A stretch of DNA of 7,965 nucleotides from positions 1,177 through 9,141 of the forward strand of contig DUGC01000118.1 of the NCBI GenBank assembly GCA_013331625.1. The letters run 5' to 3'. The number at the start of each line of letters is the position of its first letter. Within the stretch, counting starts at the first letter, position 1. The notes beneath the pieces were generated by a model. That model ran no database searches. It saw only the letters and a list, made by a program, of their open reading frames with translations, and had not been told where the DNA came from. Below are positions 5,526-7,965 of the stretch, one piece after another. Source of the stretch: Candidatus Iainarchaeum sp. (GTDB taxonomy: Archaea > Iainarchaeota > Iainarchaeia > Iainarchaeales > Iainarchaeaceae). The position numbers and the translations under genes are program-made.

Positions 5526-6614
5526 TTATACTCTCACGACCCTGCCTGCAGCCCTCCGCAGCCTGTTCATCACCGCAAGCCCCATCCCTTTTTCAGCTAT
5601 GCCCTGCGCGATCACGAGGCCCACTTTTTCCGTATCGAATTTGCGAAGGGAGCGGAAAAGGTTCTTTGCGGCATTTTGCGCCCCGCCCCCCAAATATTCA
5701 ACCATAACATCCCCATGCATCAATTCCAAACCCGGGATTGCATTTTTTTCAGAATCTGCAAGCAGCAGCCCGATTTTTTTTGAGCGGTTCTCCTTCACAA
5801 GCTTTCCGATTTTTTCCATAACCCTCGCAGGCCTGCCCTCAACCAAAATCACTTCAGCCCGGGGGGCATAGTGACGGTACTTCATTCCCGGGGATTTTGC
5901 GGTGAATTTTTTCAGTTTTTCAGCATTTCTTTTGCCCGCATTTTTTCCCACGGCATGGTGCACCCTCACTTTCCCGATGGCTTTTGAGATCTCCTCAACG
6001 CTAATCCCGCCCGGGCGCAGTACCACAGGAACCGTGCCTGTCATGTCAATAACAGTTGATTCAACCCCGATGCTTGCATCCCCCCCATCAATAACGCAGT
6101 CTATTTTTCCATCCAGGTCATCAAGCACATGCTGTGCATTTGTCGGGGATGGCTTTCCAAAAGTGTTTGCTGAAGGGGCTGCAATGGGCACCTTTGCCTC
6201 TTCAATGAGCATGCGGGCGATCTTATGCGACGGCATCCTTATTGCAACGCTTGAAAGGCCCGCAGTGGTAACCTGAGGCACGAGTGGGGACTTTTCAAGA
6301 ATTATTGTAAGGGCCCCCGGCCAGAACTTTTCCATAAGAACCTTTGCATCCAATGTCACTTTTTTCACAAGGCCATAAACCTGCCCCATGCGGCAGACAT
6401 GCACGATCAAAGGGTCATCAAAAGGCCTGTCCTTGGCCGTGAAAATCTTCCCCACCGCTTTTGCATCAAGCGCATTGGCTCCAAGCCCGTAAACTGTCTC
6501 GGTAGGAAAACCAACAATCCCCCCATCCATGATAATCCGTGCAGCCCTGCGGATGCTGCCGCGTTCCGGCTTGCGCGGATTAATCCTGATTCTAAGCGTT
6601 CTTTTTCGCCCCAT
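5526..6614 (-). CDS. sua5: Sua5/YrdC/YwlC threonylcarbamoyl-AMP synthase (long form)
   Basis: Makes threonylcarbamoyl-AMP from threonine, bicarbonate and ATP, the first step of tRNA t6A synthesis; the product is used by KEOPS/Kae1. The protein has 362 residues. The YrdC catalytic domain (about 17-205) shows GGIVGFPTETVYGLGANA (31-48), the K-x-R motif AKDRPFDDPLIVHV (K61, R63), FWPGALT (97-103), APSANTFGKPSPT (146-158, with S148 and N150) and VESTVID (184-190). A linker with SPGMKYRHYAP (241-251) then leads into the C-terminal Sua5 domain (about 252-362), which separates Sua5 from short TsaC. The start is the ATG at 6614 with AGGGG about 8 nt upstream. A GTG at 6659 overlapping the CPBP stop would add 15 residues. 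It is the last gene of the spt4-S24e-S27ae-CPBP string, and ATATTTAT near 6647-6654 may give it a promoter of its own. Confidence 0.96.
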   Translation of the reverse strand: MGRKRTLRIRINPRKPERGSIRRAARIIMDGGIVGFPTETVYGLGANALDAKAVGKIFTAKDRPFDDPLIVHVCRMGQVYGLVKKVTLDAKVLMEKFWPGALTIILEKSPLVPQVTTAGLSSVAIRMPSHKIARMLIEEAKVPIAAPSANTFGKPSPTNAQHVLDDLDGKIDCVIDGGDASIGVESTVIDMTGTVPVVLRPGGISVEEISKAIGKVRVHHAVGKNAGKRNAEKLKKFTAKSPGMKYRHYAPRAEVILVEGRPARVMEKIGKLVKENRSKKIGLLLADSEKNAIPGLELMHGDVMVEYLGGGAQNAAKNLFRSLRKFDTEKVGLVIAQGIAEKGMGLAVMNRLRRAAGRVVRV

Positions 6615-6655
6615 ATGCAAGCCCCTGCCACATTTGTGCCGTTCCAATAAATATC

Positions 6656-7240
6656 TCACGCCTGCAGGAATGCAGCCAGCGCGACAACATTGTAGAGCAG
6701 GTGCGCCATGTAGTTTGGCACGATCTGCCTGTTCTCCTTGTATGCTATTGCAAGTATTGCCCCCAAGACCAGTGCGCCCAAAACTTCGGCAACCGAGCCA
6801 TAGCCAAGATGCGCAATTGCAAATGCAATGCTCGACCCCATCACGCCTATGCGCGGCACGAGGAATGCGCGGAAGAAAAATTCCTCCGCAAACACCCTTA
6901 CAACCATGAAGTACATGAGCCAGAGCGGCGAATAGCTGAATATGGCACCCACAGCATCCTCGACTTTCCCGATGTCATTGATGCCGCTAAAGGAGAGGGC
7001 AATGGAAAAGAGCACCGAAAATATCACGAGTGCCGCAAATATCTTAAGGGTGAGCAAAGAGTCATTCACAACCCCCCTGCTCTGAAACCCCAGTCCAGAA
7101 AGAACAAGAGGCCTGCGCTCAATGAACACGATGACTGCAAGGGGGATAATTAAAAGCACTAAGTCAAGCAGGATATTGAAAAAGAGCTGAGTTATTTCCA
7201 GCCCTCCTACTTGAACTCGGTGTAGCCGCAGCGGCCGCAA
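6656..7240 (-). CDS. CPBP-family intramembrane metalloprotease (CAAX protease/Abi family)
   Basis: A polytopic membrane protein of about 180-195 residues. The three CPBP metal/catalytic motifs are intact (numbered from the TTG at 7240): EEFFFR (119-124), FAIAH (140-144) and HLLYN (180-184). Hydrophobic helices lie at about 19-40, 66-84, 104-118, 130-145, 150-168 and 178-193. The family includes Rce1-type CAAX proteases and bacterial Abi proteins, but the substrate here cannot be predicted. The start is problematic. TTG 7240 would overlap rps27ae by 34 nt and add residues that are only the shadow of that gene. A strong GGAGGG site (7207-7202) instead points at an ATA codon at 7195, six nt downstream, with no ATG, GTG or TTG nearby until a GTG inside the first helix. 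The outer limit is given. Its place between a ribosomal-protein gene and sua5 is unusual. Confidence 0.85.
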   Translation of the reverse strand: MRPLRLHRVQVGGLEITQLFFNILLDLVLLIIPLAVIVFIERRPLVLSGLGFQSRGVVNDSLLTLKIFAALVIFSVLFSIALSFSGINDIGKVEDAVGAIFSYSPLWLMYFMVVRVFAEEFFFRAFLVPRIGVMGSSIAFAIAHLGYGSVAEVLGALVLGAILAIAYKENRQIVPNYMAHLLYNVVALAAFLQA

Positions 7241-7410
7241 TGGCGCCTCTTTTCATGCTCTGCCATGAAAACGCCCGGGCCGCACTTGGGGCACATCTTC
7301 TTGCGTGCGACCTTTTCGCCCTCTATTTTATAGTAGGTGCCCTTTGTCGCCTTTTCGCGCCCGCCCTTTTGTGGGGCTCCCTTTGCCTTCGTTTCAGTTT
7401 TTCCAGCCAT
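7207..7410 (-). CDS. rps27ae: Small ribosomal subunit protein S27ae (eS31)
   Basis: Zinc-ribbon protein of the archaeal and eukaryotic 30S/40S head; 67 residues. A Lys-rich N-terminal extension (1-23) is followed by TYYKIEGEKVARKKMCPKCGPGVFM, with the zinc ligands as two pairs, C40/C43 (CPKC) and C58/C61 (CGRC), ending in GYTEFK. There is no ubiquitin fusion, as expected in archaea. ATG 7410 is chosen because GGTGA sits 5 nt upstream; a GTG three codons earlier lies inside that site. The gene starts 16 nt after rps24e, in the conserved archaeal order spt4-S24e-S27ae. Confidence 0.95.
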   Translation of the reverse strand: MAGKTETKAKGAPQKGGREKATKGTYYKIEGEKVARKKMCPKCGPGVFMAEHEKRRHCGRCGYTEFK

Positions 7411-7426
7411 ATCATTCACCCATCAC

Positions 7427-7762
7427 TCATTTCTTTGCTGCAGGCTTGGGCTCCTCTTGCCCCTCAGCTGCCTTTGGCTTTTGCGGCCTGCCAAAATTCC
7501 TGTGCACAACATACTCAAGCTCCGTCCTTTTGAGGTCCTTGTCATTTTTGTACACGCGGCACACCCCGCCAAATTCAGACGTCCCGTACTTAGTTGCAAA
7601 AACATCCACAACCATGTTCTTCTCGTCTGCATTGATGAGCGCGGCAAGCTTTTGCCTCAACTCCTTCCTTGAAGGGGTCGCATTCACTTCCTTTACCGCA
7701 AACTCTATTTCCTGCCGTCCCAGCAATACGTTCTCCTGCTTTTTCACTATATCTATCCTCAT
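7427..7762 (-). CDS. rps24e: Small ribosomal subunit protein S24e (eS24)
   Basis: Protein of the archaeal and eukaryotic small ribosomal subunit; 111 residues. Family landmarks are NVLLGRQEIEFAV (11-23), NATPSRKELRQKLAALI (27-43), VVDVFATKYGTSEFGG (51-66) and VCRVYKNDKDLKRTE (67-81), then HRNFGR (87-92) and a basic, Lys/Pro/Glu-rich tail. The start ATG at 7762 has a ribosome-binding site, AGGTGATT, that overlaps the stop codon of the preceding spt4, so the two are translationally coupled. The gap is 6 nt. Confidence 0.95.
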   Translation of the reverse strand: MRIDIVKKQENVLLGRQEIEFAVKEVNATPSRKELRQKLAALINADEKNMVVDVFATKYGTSEFGGVCRVYKNDKDLKRTELEYVVHRNFGRPQKPKAAEGQEEPKPAAKK

Positions 7763-7768
7763 CCCAAA

Positions 7769-7965
7769 TCACCTGCTAAGCCTTAGCGCATACTTTCCTG
7801 CCTTTGTGAGGCCCATCTTCTGGGCGATCTCAGACTGCTCTGCCTTTATCACGACAACATAGCCGCGCCAAAATGTCGTGAATGAATTCGAGCCACAGAT
7901 GGGGCACACATCGCCGCCCTCCTCAAGCACATACCTGCACGACCTGCACGCTTTTGCCTGTGTCA
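7769..7965 (-). CDS. spt4: Transcription elongation factor Spt4 (RpoE''), lacking at most its first base(s)
   Basis: Small zinc-ribbon partner of Spt5 that clamps RNA polymerase and makes it processive. Sixty-four residues are visible plus two bases (TG) of the codon before them. Zinc ligands are C6/C9 (ACRSCRYVLEEGG) and C20/C23 (VCPICGS), followed by FWRGYVVVIKAEQSEIAQKMGLTKAGKYALRL, the hallmark Spt4 C-terminus. The edge bases read (N)TG-ACA-CAG, and a normal archaeal Spt4 begins only a few residues before the first Cys. The split codon is therefore probably the start codon, with one base outside the window. It is first in the spt4-rps24e-rps27ae string. Confidence 0.93.
   Translation of the reverse strand, partial: TQAKACRSCRYVLEEGGDVCPICGSNSFTTFWRGYVVVIKAEQSEIAQKMGLTKAGKYALRLSR

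Noticed and set aside
5468..5527. 9-bp direct repeat AATCCGGTT at 5468 and 5519
   Set aside because: A single short repeat between convergent genes, probably chance. The second copy runs into the sua5 stop codon and there is no element between the copies.
4854..5783. 309-residue Ala/Gly-rich open frame on the + strand, and a 136-residue one on the - strand at 4919-5329
   Set aside because: Both are stop-free shadows of the GC-rich RGG-tail codons of the helicase. They have low complexity and no homology-like motifs, and the first runs into the convergent sua5 gene.
1..7965. tRNA, rRNA, box C/D sRNA, CRISPR array, insertion sequence
   Set aside because: I looked for T-loop motifs, C/D boxes, regularly spaced repeats, and transposase or terminal repeats in the gaps between genes, and saw none.

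Overview
The window is archaeal chromosomal DNA. The evidence is a run of archaeal information-processing genes (Spt4/RpoE'', ribosomal proteins S24e and S27ae, the KEOPS subunit Kae1, a long-form Sua5) together with TATA-type core promoters. Several of these promoters sit about 26 bp upstream of a start codon, as expected for leaderless mRNAs. GrpE at the left edge shows that the organism has a bacterial-type DnaK system, which only some archaea carry. Gene packing is tight and the longest gap between genes is about 176 bp. I cannot name the lineage from the sequence; a DPANN or euryarchaeal group is possible but unproven.

Left part (1-1714). The N-terminal 105 codons of grpE run leftward off the window. 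A winged-helix regulator is divergent from it. The intergenic region between them holds a 19-bp palindrome placed over the probable grpE core promoter, a layout that resembles the bacterial HrcA/CIRCE heat-shock circuit without sharing its sequence. Next comes a small four-helix membrane protein of unknown function, built from two tandem copies of a two-helix hairpin. Its promoter region contains two separate inverted repeats.

Middle (1715-3596). A type II toxin-antitoxin pair is read leftward: a PIN-like DUF3368 toxin first, then a ribbon-helix-helix/UPF0175-type antitoxin 1 nt downstream. Its TATA box sits in the 39-bp gap behind kae1. The universal tRNA t6A enzyme Kae1 is complete and is not fused to Bud32.

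Right part (3597-7965). A DEAD-box RNA helicase with a DETD motif II and a long RGG/RG tail is read rightward, behind a strong TATA box and a leader of about 80 nt. Facing it is a leftward five-gene string: spt4 - rps24e - rps27ae - CPBP-family membrane protease - sua5. Sua5 makes threonylcarbamoyl-AMP and Kae1 (with KEOPS) transfers the threonylcarbamoyl group to A37 of ANN-decoding tRNAs, so two successive t6A steps lie within 2 kb, separated by the inverted helicase gene. In many archaea spt4, rps24e, rps27ae and kae1 form one conserved neighbourhood; here the CPBP, sua5 and helicase genes interrupt it.

No tRNA, rRNA, CRISPR array or insertion sequence was seen. The most novel items are the grpE/regulator palindrome as a candidate archaeal heat-shock operator, the internally duplicated membrane protein, and the CPBP gene, whose perfectly placed ribosome-binding site points to an AUA codon.
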